Assembly (NCBI GenBank): GCA_025935675.1
Contig: JAICUU010000010.1
Coordinates: 1-34,193 of the forward strand
From: Burkholderiales bacterium
GTDB taxonomy: Bacteria; Pseudomonadota; Gammaproteobacteria; Burkholderiales; Casimicrobiaceae
DNA length: 34,193 nucleotides
Reading direction: 5' to 3'
Shown here: piece by piece, positions 25,416-33,650 of the stretch
Layout: every line of letters starts with the position of its first letter
Numbering within the stretch: the first letter of the stretch is position 1
Made by a program: the position numbers and the translations under genes
The notes under the pieces: generated by a model
Told to the model about the DNA's origin: nothing
What the model saw: the letters and a program-made list of their open reading frames with translations, nothing else
Database searches by the model: none

Positions 25416-26711
25416 ATGCCGTTCCGAAAACTCGGGCTCACCGACGCGCTTGCGCGGGCGGTCGCCGACCAAGGTTATTCCATGCCGACGCCGATCCAGG
25501 CCGAGGCCATTCCCGCCGTCATCGCCGGCAGCGACGTGCTCGCCGCCGCGCAGACCGGCACCGGCAAGACCGCCGGCTTCGTGCTGCCGATCCTGCAGCG
25601 CGTCGCCGCGCAGCCCGCGCAGCGCGGCGCGCCGCGCCACGCGCCGCGCGTGCTGATCCTCACGCCAACGCGCGAGCTCGCGGCGCAGGTCGAAGCGTCG
25701 GTGCGCACCTACGGCAAGTACCTCAAAGTGTCGTCGCTGGCGGTGTTCGGCGGCGTCGGCGTCGGCCCGCAGGCGACGCGCTTGAAGCGCGGCGTCGACA
25801 TCCTGGTGGCGACGCCCGGTCGCCTGCTCGACCATGTGCAGCAGCGCAGCGTCGACCTGTCGCGGATCGAGACGTTCGTGCTCGACGAGGCCGACCGGAT
25901 GCTCGACATGGGCTTCATCCCCGACGTCAAGCGCGTGATCGCGCTGTTGCCGCGCCGGCGGCAGACGCTGCTGTTCTCGGCGACGTTCTCCGACGACATC
26001 CGCCGGCTCGCCGGCAGCTTCCTCGTCGACCCGCGCACGATCGAGGTCTCGCCGCGCAATTCCACGGTGGACATGATCGCGCAGCGCATTCACCCGGTCG
26101 ACCGCGACCGCAAGGCGGAGCTGCTCGCGTTCCTGATCGGCCGCAACCGCTGGCAGCAGGTGCTGGTGTTCACGCGCACCAAGCATGGCGCCGACAAGCT
26201 GCGGCAGACGCTGGAGCGCAGCGGCATCGCCGCCGTCGCGCTGCACGGCAACAAGAGCCAGGGCGCGCGCACCCGCGCGCTCGACGACTTCAAGCGCGGC
26301 GCGGTTACGGCACTCGTCGCCACCGACATCGCGGCGCGCGGCATCGACATCGACCAGCTGCCGCACGTCGTCAACTACGACCTGCCGAACGTTGCCGAGG
26401 ATTACGTGCACCGGATCGGCCGAACCGGCCGCGCCGGCAACGAGGGCGAGGCGATCTCGCTCGTCTGCATCGACGAGCACGCGTTCCTGCGCGACATCGA
26501 GCGCCTGACCAAGCGCACGATCGCACGCGACGTGGTGCCGGGGTTCGAGCCCGACCCGCGCATCGCCGCGCAGCCGGTGTTCGCGCCGCGCGGACGGGGC
26601 GCGCCGCGCGTCAGCCGCCCGGCGCCGGCACGGGCACCGCGTCAAGGCCGAACGCCTCCGCGAGGAGCGCGTAAGAGCGGGCCCGCGCCGCGGGGTCGAA
26701 TGTCCACGTAA
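25416..26711 (+). CDS. rhlE: DEAD-box RNA helicase RhlE
   Basis: The 431-residue ATP-dependent RNA helicase shows all motifs: Q-motif with PTPIQ (24-28), motif I AQTGTGKT (45-52), Ia PTRELA, Ib TPGR, motif II DEAD (156-159), motif III SAT (187-189), and [11 protein letters not shown] and [10 protein letters not shown] in the second RecA domain. The N-terminus [21 protein letters not shown] and overall order match RhlE, which remodels RNA in ribosome assembly and RNA decay. The C-terminal tail is basic and rich in Arg, Pro and Gly, typical of RNA-binding tails. The ATG at 25416 gives the standard RhlE N-terminus; the upstream extension is not supported. The last 101 bases overlap the convergent monooxygenase gene. 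Confidence 0.95.
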   Translation: MPFRKLGLTDALARAVADQGYSMPTPIQAEAIPAVIAGSDVLAAAQTGTGKTAGFVLPILQRVAAQPAQRGAPRHAPRVLILTPTRELAAQVEASVRTYGKYLKVSSLAVFGGVGVGPQATRLKRGVDILVATPGRLLDHVQQRSVDLSRIETFVLDEADRMLDMGFIPDVKRVIALLPRRRQTLLFSATFSDDIRRLAGSFLVDPRTIEVSPRNSTVDMIAQRIHPVDRDRKAELLAFLIGRNRWQQVLVFTRTKHGADKLRQTLERSGIAAVALHGNKSQGARTRALDDFKRGAVTALVATDIAARGIDIDQLPHVVNYDLPNVAEDYVHRIGRTGRAGNEGEAISLVCIDEHAFLRDIERLTKRTIARDVVPGFEPDPRIAAQPVFAPRGRGAPRVSRPAPARAPRQGRTPPRGARKSGPAPRGRMST

Positions 26712-27642
26712 CGATCACGAGCTCGTCGAGGCCGAGGCGTCGCGCTTCGTCGCGCAGGCGCGTCGACACGGCGTCCGCGGTGCCTGCGAACGCGCGCCGG
26801 CGCAGCGCCTCGATGCGCAGCATGTCATCCGCCGAATAGGCCTGCATCGCGGCCTCCTCCGGCGCGACCAGCGGCGCGCGGATGCCCTTCTCGAATCCCA
26901 CCCGCCATTGCTCGCGGGTGCGCAACAGCCGTTGCGCCTCCTCGTCACTGTCGGCCGCCAGCGCCCAGATGCACACGGTCGCCTGCGGCTGCGGATGGCG
27001 CTCGCTCGGCCGGTAGTGCGCGCGATAGACGTCGAGCGCTTCCTCGACGCCCTTGCCGTCGCTGAAGAAGTACGCGTACGCATACGGCAGCCCGAAGTGC
27101 GCGGCGAGCTCGGCGCCGTACAGCGAGCTCCCGAGGATCCAAAGCTCGGGCGCCGTCGTTCCGCGCGGATGCGCGACGATGTCGCCGAACGGGTGGTTTG
27201 CGGAGAGCGGCTTGCCGCGCACCCACGCGTCGAGGTCGAGCACCTGGCGCGGAAACGCCTCTGCCGCGAAATCGTCCTGCGGATTGAGCGCGTACGCGGT
27301 CTTGCGGTCGGAGCCCGGCGCGCGACCGACGCCGAGATCGATGCGGCCCGGTGCGATCGCCTCCAGCACGCGGAATTGCTCGGCGACCTTGAGCGACGAG
27401 TAATGCGGCAGCATGACGCCGGCACTGCCGACGCGGATGCGCCGCGTCGTCGCCGCGATCGCCGCCATAAGCACCTCGGGCGCCGTGCCGACGATGCTGC
27501 CGCTGTTGTGGTGCTCCGAGACCCAGAAGCGGTGGTAGCCGAGCGTGTCGGCGAGGCGCGCGAGCTCGAGCGTGTCGCGAATCGCGTCGCTCTCGTCGCG
27601 TCCCTTCGACGCGGTCGACTGGTCGAGGATCGAAAGTCGCAT
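26611..27642 (-). CDS. LLM-class (luciferase-like) flavin monooxygenase, MsnO8-type
   Basis: The 343-residue TIM-barrel protein begins [20 protein letters not shown] and contains [33 protein letters not shown] and [16 protein letters not shown], the marks of the MsnO8-type luciferase-like oxidoreductases. These use reduced FMN supplied by another protein; the substrate is unknown. Two starts are possible, 27648 and 27642; GGA lies directly on the first but at proper spacing (six bases) from the second, so 27642 is preferred. It follows the ABC exporter's stop within a few bases, so they are co-transcribed. Its last 101 bases are antisense to rhlE. Confidence 0.94.
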   Translation of the reverse strand: MRLSILDQSTASKGRDESDAIRDTLELARLADTLGYHRFWVSEHHNSGSIVGTAPEVLMAAIAATTRRIRVGSAGVMLPHYSSLKVAEQFRVLEAIAPGRIDLGVGRAPGSDRKTAYALNPQDDFAAEAFPRQVLDLDAWVRGKPLSANHPFGDIVAHPRGTTAPELWILGSSLYGAELAAHFGLPYAYAYFFSDGKGVEEALDVYRAHYRPSERHPQPQATVCIWALAADSDEEAQRLLRTREQWRVGFEKGIRAPLVAPEEAAMQAYSADDMLRIEALRRRAFAGTADAVSTRLRDEARRLGLDELVIVTWTFDPAARARSYALLAEAFGLDAVPVPAPGG

Positions 27643-27650
27643 CGTCATTC

Positions 27651-29534
27651 CTATCGGTAGCCTGCCGCCTGCAACTCGAAGAGCTCGGCGTAGCGGCCGC
27701 CGGCGGCGAGGAGCTCGTCGTGCGTGCCGATCGCCTCGATCTCGCCGGCGTCGAGCACGATGATCCGGTCGGCCATCCGCGCGCTCGAAAAGCGGTGCGA
27801 GATCAGGATCGCCGACTTGCCTGCCGCGAGCTCGCGGAAGCGCTCGAACACCTGGAACTCCGCGCGCGCGTCGAGCGCGGCCGTCGGCTCGTCGAGGATC
27901 AGGAGGTCGGCGTCGCGCATATAGGCGCGCGCGATCGCGACCTTCTGCCATTCTCCGCCCGACAGGTCGACGCCACCGCGGAAGCGCTTGCCGAGGACCT
28001 GGTCGTAGCCGTTGGGCAGGCGCGCGATCACGCCGTCGGCCAGGCTCTCGCGGGCCGCGGTCTCGATGCGCCGGCGATCGAGGCGTGCATCGATCCGTCC
28101 CACCGCGATGTTCTCGCCGGCGGTCAGGTGATAGCGGACGAAGTCCTGGAAGATGACGCCGATGTGCGCGCGCAGGTCCTCGAGGTCGTAGTCGGAGAGG
28201 TCGCGGCCGTCGAGCAGCACGCGGCCCTCGTCGGGGTCGTAGAGGCGCGCGAGCAGCTTGACCAGCGTGGTCTTGCCGGCGCCGTTCTCGCCGACCAGCG
28301 CGAGCACCTCGCCCGCGTGCAGCGTGAAGTCGAGGTGGCGCACCGCGAAGCGCTCGGCGCCAGGGTAACGGAAGCCGGCGTTCTCGAACGTGAAGCCCTC
28401 GCGGATCGGCCGGGGGAACGGCAGCGCGCCGGGCTTGCTGCGGATCTCGGGCTCGATCTCGAAGAACGAGAAGAGGTCGTCGAGGTAGAGCGCCTGCCCG
28501 GCGACGCTGGAAAAGCCGATCAGGAGTCCTTCGAGCAGCGTGCGCAGCCGCCGGAACGAGCCCGCGAGGAACGTCAGGTCGCCGATCGTGAACGCGCCGT
28601 GCAGCGTGCGCAGGATGATGTACGCATAGGCGGCGTAGTACGCGATCGTGCCGATCGTCGTCAGCACGCCGCCCCAGGTCGCGCGCTTGAGCGCCAGCGC
28701 GCGGTTGGCGGCGAAGAAGCTGTCGGCGAGCGTGCGGTAGCGCTCGATCAGGAACGCGTTGAGGCCGAAGATCTTGACTTCCTTCGCGGTCTCGACGCTG
28801 GCGCCCGTCTGGCGGATGTAGTCGAGCTCGCGCCGCTCCGGCGTGCGCACGTAGTTGAGCGTATAGCTGCGCGCATTGAAGTACGCTTCGCCGATGAACG
28901 CGGGCACGAGCGCGATCGCCAGCAGCACGATGAGCCACGGCGCGTAGACGACGAGCCCCGCGCCGAAGCTCACGATCGTGACGAAGTCCTGCGCCTGGCC
29001 GAAGAGCTCGCCCATCAGCGACGAGCGGCCGGCCGCCTGGCGCCGCGCGCGCTCGAGGCTGTCCTGCAGGTCGGGATCCTCGAAGTCCTCGAGGTCGAGC
29101 GTCGCCGCGTGCGCCATCAGGCGCAGGCTGGTCGCGTTGCTGAATCGCTCGGACAAGAGCGCGTCGATCAGCGACACGGCGCGGCCGAGCACGTCGGAGG
29201 CGATCGCCAGCGCGAATTCGATCGCGACGAGCGTGGCGAGCCGTGCGAGCGGCCCTTCGAATGCGACCGCCAGCGTCGCCGTCGTCGCCTCGTGGCTGCC
29301 GACCAGGCGCACGACCTCGTCGATGATGAGCTTGCCGACGTAGAGCGTGGCGATCGGCAGCAGCGCGCGGCCGATGCGCAGCGCGCCGGTCGCGAGCGTG
29401 AGCGCGGGGCTCGTGCGCCACACCATCGCGAGGAACGGCGGCAGGTTGCGCAGCGCGCCGACGCGCTCGCGCAGCGACCGCGCGCCGGGCAGCGGCGTGC
29501 GGCCCGGTTTCGCGTCGGCGGCAGGCGCTGGCAT
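27651..29534 (-). CDS. ABC exporter, fused permease-ATPase
   Basis: The 627-residue protein has a type IV ABC transmembrane domain (about 1-345; helices near LTLATGALRIGRALLPIATL, LIVLLAIALVPAFIGEAYF, TIGTIAYYAAYAYIIL). An ATPase domain follows, with Walker A GENGAGKTT (K421), signature LSGGEWQKVAIARA, Walker B LLILDEPTAALD and the switch His in LISHRFS. One such half transporter normally dimerises. The transported compound is unknown; drug, lipid or peptide are possible. The ATG at 29534 is chosen because the longer frame would start inside a REPIN-like element. The monooxygenase gene follows directly, so it may act on the same compound. Confidence 0.94.
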   Translation of the reverse strand: MPAPAADAKPGRTPLPGARSLRERVGALRNLPPFLAMVWRTSPALTLATGALRIGRALLPIATLYVGKLIIDEVVRLVGSHEATTATLAVAFEGPLARLATLVAIEFALAIASDVLGRAVSLIDALLSERFSNATSLRLMAHAATLDLEDFEDPDLQDSLERARRQAAGRSSLMGELFGQAQDFVTIVSFGAGLVVYAPWLIVLLAIALVPAFIGEAYFNARSYTLNYVRTPERRELDYIRQTGASVETAKEVKIFGLNAFLIERYRTLADSFFAANRALALKRATWGGVLTTIGTIAYYAAYAYIILRTLHGAFTIGDLTFLAGSFRRLRTLLEGLLIGFSSVAGQALYLDDLFSFFEIEPEIRSKPGALPFPRPIREGFTFENAGFRYPGAERFAVRHLDFTLHAGEVLALVGENGAGKTTLVKLLARLYDPDEGRVLLDGRDLSDYDLEDLRAHIGVIFQDFVRYHLTAGENIAVGRIDARLDRRRIETAARESLADGVIARLPNGYDQVLGKRFRGGVDLSGGEWQKVAIARAYMRDADLLILDEPTAALDARAEFQVFERFRELAAGKSAILISHRFSSARMADRIIVLDAGEIEAIGTHDELLAAGGRYAELFELQAAGYR

Positions 29535-29568
29535 GGCGCCATTGTGCCGAATACACCGATTGGTGCTT

Positions 29569-29671
29569 GTCATCCCCGCGAAAGCGGGGAATCCAGTCGT
29601 AACGCTGCACTTGGATGTCGCCGGATCATCCGTTGCGCCAAGGCTGGATCCCAGCTTTCGCGGGGATGACG
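29569..29671. repeat. REPIN-like element, copy 4
   Basis: A 103-bp element: left arm GTCATCCCCGCG from 29569, right arm ending CGCGGGGATGACG at 29671, with an inner border CCAAGGCTGG. It lies between the sorbosone-dehydrogenase-like gene's stop and the ABC exporter's start, both on the minus strand, about 35 bases from each. Confidence 0.85.
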
Positions 29672-29703
29672 AGGAAAGGGTCGCCGCCCCCGAACGATCG
29701 CCG

Positions 29704-31026
29704 CTAACGCGCGCTCACGCGCCAGATGCAGTTGCCGACGTCGTCGGCGACAAGGAGCGCGCCGCGCCGGTCGATCGCGACGCCGACCGGACGGCCGCGC
29801 GCGTTGCCCTTGTCGTCGAGGAAGCCCGTGAGCACGTCGAGGGGCGGACCCGCCGGCCGGCCGTGCACGAACGGCACGAACACCACCTTGTAGCCGCTCG
29901 GTGGATCGCGGTTCCACGAGCCGTGCTGGCCGACGAACATGCCGTTGCCGAACGGCGCCGGCAGCGCCGCGCCGGCCGACGACGCGAGGCCGAGCGATGC
30001 GGTGTGCGGCCCGAGCGCGTAATCGGGCACGATGGCGCGCGCGACGAGGTCCGGTCGCTGCGGCGTCACGCGCGGATCGAGATGCGTGCCGAAGTAGCTG
30101 TACGGCCAGCCGTAGAAGCCGCCGTCCTTCACTGCCGTCATGTAATCGGGCACGAGGTCGTTGCCGAGCTCGTCGCGCTCGTTGACGGCGGTCCACAGCG
30201 CGCCGGTCTCGGGCTCGAACGCAAGCCCGTTGGGATTGCGCAGGCCCGACGCGTACACGCGGTGCGCGCGCGTCGCGACGTCGACCTCCCAGATCGCGGC
30301 GCGCCCGGCCTCGGCGTCGATGTCGCGCTCGCCCGCGTTGCTGTTCGATCCGACGGTGACGAAGAGCTTGCGGCCGTTCGCGCTGGCGATGACGTTCTTC
30401 GTCCAGTGATGGTTGATCGGCCCCCCCGGCAGGTCGGTGACGACCACCGGCGCTTCGGCGATATGCGTCGCGCCGGGCTTGTACGGGAACTTGAGCAGCG
30501 CATCGGTATCGGCGACATAGAGGTCGTTGCCGACGAGCGCCATGCCGAACGGCGAATGGAGGTTCTCGAGAAACACCGTGCGCGTGCCGCCGCCGCCGTC
30601 GCCGTCGTTGTCGCGCAAGAGCGTGATCCGGTTCGCCGACGGCGCGGCGGCACCGGCGCGCGCGAAGAAGAGGCGCATGAAGAAGCCGCGGATGCCGCCG
30701 GTGTCGTCGGGCCGCGGCGGCGCGTTGGTCTCGGCGACCAGCACGTCGCCGTTCGGCAGCACGTAGAGCCAGCGCGGGTGGTCGAGGCCGCCGGCGAAGC
30801 GCCGCACCTCCAGGCCCGGCGCGGCATCGGGCTTCGTCCCTGCGGGCCAGCCAACGGCGCGCGCGACCTTGACGGTGGGAACGAGCGTCGTCGACGGCGG
30901 TGGCAGCACGGGCTCCGGACCGGTGCCGGCGCTGACCGGCAGCAACGCGAGTCCCCCACAGGCGCACAGCAGCAGTGCCGCCAGCACCACGGCGGGGCGG
31001 CGCCAGGATCGATCGAGGGGACTCAT
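29704..31026 (-). CDS. PQQ-type glucose/sorbosone dehydrogenase-like lipoprotein
   Basis: The 440-residue protein has an N-terminal lipoprotein-like signal (hydrophobic [13 protein letters not shown], likely lipidated C23). A six-bladed beta-propeller follows, of the glucose/sorbosone dehydrogenase (L-sorbosone dehydrogenase) family: [80 protein letters not shown] and [10 protein letters not shown]. Family members oxidise sugars or aldoses with PQQ, but many close homologues are uncharacterised. It should face the periplasm. The start ATG lies divergent to the CHRD gene; the ribosome site is weak. Confidence 0.92.
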   Translation of the reverse strand: MSPLDRSWRRPAVVLAALLLCACGGLALLPVSAGTGPEPVLPPPSTTLVPTVKVARAVGWPAGTKPDAAPGLEVRRFAGGLDHPRWLYVLPNGDVLVAETNAPPRPDDTGGIRGFFMRLFFARAGAAAPSANRITLLRDNDGDGGGGTRTVFLENLHSPFGMALVGNDLYVADTDALLKFPYKPGATHIAEAPVVVTDLPGGPINHHWTKNVIASANGRKLFVTVGSNSNAGERDIDAEAGRAAIWEVDVATRAHRVYASGLRNPNGLAFEPETGALWTAVNERDELGNDLVPDYMTAVKDGGFYGWPYSYFGTHLDPRVTPQRPDLVARAIVPDYALGPHTASLGLASSAGAALPAPFGNGMFVGQHGSWNRDPPSGYKVVFVPFVHGRPAGPPLDVLTGFLDDKGNARGRPVGVAIDRRGALLVADDVGNCIWRVSAR

Positions 31027-31253
31027 CACGGACTCGGGGGCGAAACAGCTTCTTTTCGCCGATCGGCGCCGCGATGTCTGTCGGCTTTTGACGGACTCGC
31101 GTGTCGGCGCGATACGGACGGCGCCGTCGCAGCTCGCCAAAGGTTCGAAAACAGCGCGCGGCGGGCCCCTATTCCGGCGATGTCGATGCTATCGTCGCAT
31201 CGTTGCGCGGCGGTGCGCGCGCGACGCCCACTCAATCGAAACGCGGAGGAAAC

Positions 31254-31685
31254 ATGCGTTGCATCCGGTACATGCAGCAACTGGCCGCCGTCGCCGCCGT
31301 CGGAACGCTGGCGAGCTTCGCGCCGCAGGCGATCGCGCAGATGCAGGAAGTCGCGCTGTCGGGCGCGAACGAGGTGCCGGCCGTGCAAAGCGGCGCAAGC
31401 GGCACGGCGTCGGTGACGATCGGCGCCGACCATTCGGTCACCGCCAAGGTCGTCGCCAAGGGCATGACGGCGACGGCGTCGCACATCCACGAAGCGGCCT
31501 CCGGCGCCAACGGCCCGGTGATCGTCCCGTTCGTGAAGACCGGCGACAACACGTTCGAGTCGTCCCCCGGCGCGAAGCTCACCGACGCGCAATACGAGAG
31601 CTACAAGGCGGGCAAGCTGTACGTCAACGTGCACAGCGCCGCGCATCCGGGCGGCGAGATTCGCGGCCAGCTCGCGGCGAAGTAG
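31254..31685 (+). CDS. Secreted CHRD-domain protein
   Basis: The 143-residue protein has a signal peptide (1-28, APQAIA/QMQ) and a single CHRD domain: VALSGANEVPAVQSGASGTA (33-52), SHIHEAASGANGPVIVPF (about 81-98) and KLYVNVHSAAHPGGEIRGQL (about 121-140). The domain is named after chordin. In bacteria it is a secreted or periplasmic beta-rich protein with no proven activity; the His pair in SHIHEA is compatible with metal binding. GGAGG at 31245-31249 fixes the ATG. A stem-loop follows the stop. It is divergent from the sorbosone-dehydrogenase-like gene. Confidence 0.93.
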   Translation: MRCIRYMQQLAAVAAVGTLASFAPQAIAQMQEVALSGANEVPAVQSGASGTASVTIGADHSVTAKVVAKGMTATASHIHEAASGANGPVIVPFVKTGDNTFESSPGAKLTDAQYESYKAGKLYVNVHSAAHPGGEIRGQLAAK

Positions 31686-31704
31686 CGTCCATTCACGTCT
31701 TTGC

Positions 31705-31735
31705 GCGCCCGCCCTCGTCGCGAGGGTGGGCGCGT
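31705..31735 (+). terminator. Stem-loop after the CHRD gene
   Basis: A 14-bp stem (31705-31718 with 31722-31735, one G-U pair) with a 3-base loop lies 19 bases after the stop codon. No T run follows, so it is either an inefficient terminator or an mRNA 3'-end stabiliser. The REPIN-like element begins seven bases later. Confidence 0.5.
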
Positions 31736-31741
31736 GCCCCT

Positions 31742-31874
31742 GTCATTCCCGCGCATGCGGGAGTCCAGCCTTGACGTAACGCTCGTGGCGCGGCCCCGGC
31801 CGCCGGGCGATACGGCGGGATCCCTGCATTCGCGGGGACGACGGCGGCTGGATCCCCGCATTCGCGGGGATGAC
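31742..31874. repeat. REPIN-like element, copy 5 (with extra half unit)
   Basis: The left arm starts GTCATTCCCGCG at 31742; the first right arm ends CGCGGGGACGACG at 31843 (102 bp). A second right-type arm ending GCGGGGATGAC at 31874 follows at once. Like copy 1 it has three palindromic units. It fills the gap between two convergent genes. Confidence 0.85.
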
Positions 31875-31880
31875 CATCGA

Positions 31881-32918
31881 TCAGGTCGCCGGGTCCGGGT
31901 AGCGTGCCTGGATCGCGGTGATCTCGCGCAGCGTGTCCGCGTCGAGCGACTTCGCGCAGGCGGCGAGGTTCTCGTCGAGCTGCGCGAGCGACGTCGCGCC
32001 GATGATCGTCGCGCCGACGAACCAGCGGCTCGTCACGTAGCCGAGTGCCAACTCGACGAGCGTGAGCCCGCGCGAGCGCGCGAGCGCCGCGTACGCGTCG
32101 ATCGCCTCGGCGACCAACGGCTTGCGGTAGCGCTGGCCGATCGTGTCGAAGCGTGCGTAGCGCGTGCCGGCGGGCCTTGCGCCGCCCGCGTACTTGCCGG
32201 TGAGCATGCCGCCGGCGAGCGGGCTGTACGCGAGGATCGACATGCGCTCGCGGTAGAGCACCTCCGCCATGTCGCCATCGGCGCGGCGCGACACCAGGCT
32301 GTAGCTCTGCTGCGCCGTCACCGGCGGCGGCACGCCGAGCTCGCGTGCGACGCGCGCGAACTCGCACAGGCCCCACGACGTCTCGTTCGACAGCCCGTAG
32401 TAGCGGATCTTGCCGGCGTCGATCATCGCCGCCATGCCCTCGACCTGCTCGCGGATCGACGGGCCGGCGCGCTCCTTCGCCGGGTCGAAGTCGGTGACGC
32501 CGAACGACGGCACGTTGCGCTGCGGCCAATGGATCTGGTAGAGGTCGATGTAGTCGGTGCGCAGCCGCGCGAGGCTCGTGTCGACCGCCTCGGCGATCGT
32601 CGCCGCGGTGACATCGGTGCGGCCGTTGCGGATCCAGTCGCGGCGCCCGGGCCCTGCGATCTTGGTGGCCACGACGAGCTTGTCGCGCGGCTGGCGCACG
32701 AGCCAGTTGCCGACGATCGTCTCGGTGCGTCCCTGCGTCGTCGCGTTGGGCGGCACCGGATACATCTCCGCCGTGTCGATGAAGTTGACGCCGGCGTCGC
32801 GCGCGCGGTCGAGCTGCGCGTGCCCGTCGGCCTCGCTGTTCTGCTCGCCGAAGGTCATCGTGCCGAGGCACACGGTCGACACCTCGAGATCGGTGCCGGG
32901 CAGCGTCGCATGTCGCAT
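31881..32918 (-). CDS. tas: Tas-type NADP(H)-dependent aldo-keto reductase
   Basis: The 345-residue protein matches E. coli Tas in length and sequence style: LEVSTVCLGTMTFGEQNSEA near 11-30, IDTAEMYPVPP (47-57), TETIVGNWL (66-73) and YIDLYQIHWPQRNVP (123-137). The catalytic tetrad is D48, Y53, K86 and H130. E. coli Tas was found through complementation of a tyrosine auxotroph under starvation; its physiological substrate is not settled. GGGAGG about five bases upstream fixes the start. The gene is convergent with the CHRD gene and divergent from the formyltransferase-like gene. Confidence 0.95.
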   Translation of the reverse strand: MRHATLPGTDLEVSTVCLGTMTFGEQNSEADGHAQLDRARDAGVNFIDTAEMYPVPPNATTQGRTETIVGNWLVRQPRDKLVVATKIAGPGRRDWIRNGRTDVTAATIAEAVDTSLARLRTDYIDLYQIHWPQRNVPSFGVTDFDPAKERAGPSIREQVEGMAAMIDAGKIRYYGLSNETSWGLCEFARVARELGVPPPVTAQQSYSLVSRRADGDMAEVLYRERMSILAYSPLAGGMLTGKYAGGARPAGTRYARFDTIGQRYRKPLVAEAIDAYAALARSRGLTLVELALGYVTSRWFVGATIIGATSLAQLDENLAACAKSLDADTLREITAIQARYPDPAT

Positions 32919-33035
32919 CGCATCCTCCCTGTTCGGCCTTCGATTATCCACGAGCGTCGCGGGCGGCCGTCCGATGCCGATACGCCGCGGCTGTGGCACA
33001 CTCTCGCGCGCACATCCCGCTTTTCGTCACGACCG

Positions 33036-33626
33036 ATGAAAATCACCCTGGTGGGCTCGCGCTGGTTCGGCGCGGAGACGCTGAAGCGGCTTCGCGCCGA
33101 GAAGGTCGAGATCGCGCGCGTCGTCGTGCCGGAGAGCGACGACCGCCTCGCGAACGCCGCGCGCGACGCCGGGCTCGACATCTACGTGCTGCCCGACCGC
33201 CACCTCGTCGAGGCCGACGCGATCGCGCCCGGCACCGACCTCATCGTCTCCGCGCACAACCACGCGCGGGTGGGCGCCGCCGCGCTTGCGCATTCACGTC
33301 TCGGCGGCATCGGCTATCACCCGTCGCTGCTGCCGCGCCATCGTGGCATCGCCGCGATCGAGTGGACGGTCAAGGAAAAGGACCCGATCGCCGGCGGCAC
33401 GATCTACCACCTCGCCGAGCGGATGGACGCGGGCGCCATCGCCGCGCAGGACTGGTGCTTCGTCAAGCCGGGCGAAGGCGCGCGCGAGCTCTGGGAGCGC
33501 GCACTCGCGCCGCTCGGCTTGCGGCTCATCGCCGATGTCGTACGCGAAGCGGCACGCACCGGCGCGCTGCCGGCGAAGCCACAGGACGAGGCGTTCGCCA
33601 CCCAGGCGCCGAAGCTCGACGCCTGA
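33036..33626 (+). CDS. Formyltransferase-like protein with altered active site
   Basis: The 196-residue protein is a formyl-transferase N-terminal (PurN/Fmt-type) domain alone. It shows MKITLVGSRWFGAETLKRL, the substrate loop GGIGYHPSLLPRHRG (90-104) and AERMDAGAI (127-135). In Fmt and PurN the catalytic triad is Asn-x-His plus Asp; here His95 and Asp131 are present, but the Asn position is Gly93. The domain lacks the C-terminal tRNA-binding part of methionyl-tRNA formyltransferase, so it is not fmt. A related reaction on a different formyl or amino substrate, or loss of activity, are both possible. The ribosome site is weak. Confidence 0.88.
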   Translation: MKITLVGSRWFGAETLKRLRAEKVEIARVVVPESDDRLANAARDAGLDIYVLPDRHLVEADAIAPGTDLIVSAHNHARVGAAALAHSRLGGIGYHPSLLPRHRGIAAIEWTVKEKDPIAGGTIYHLAERMDAGAIAAQDWCFVKPGEGARELWERALAPLGLRLIADVVREAARTGALPAKPQDEAFATQAPKLDA

Positions 33627-33650
33627 GGGACGCGCCGCCAAGCGGCCGGG

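Noticed and set aside
27720-29669. 649-codon plus-strand frame
   Set aside because: It is antisense to the ABC exporter and runs into the REPIN-like element; no recognisable domain.
31044-31066. CGCCGATCGGCG palindrome upstream of the sorbosone-dehydrogenase-like gene
   Set aside because: Twelve bases of pure GC-rich symmetry is expected by chance in such DNA, and no promoter boxes align with it.
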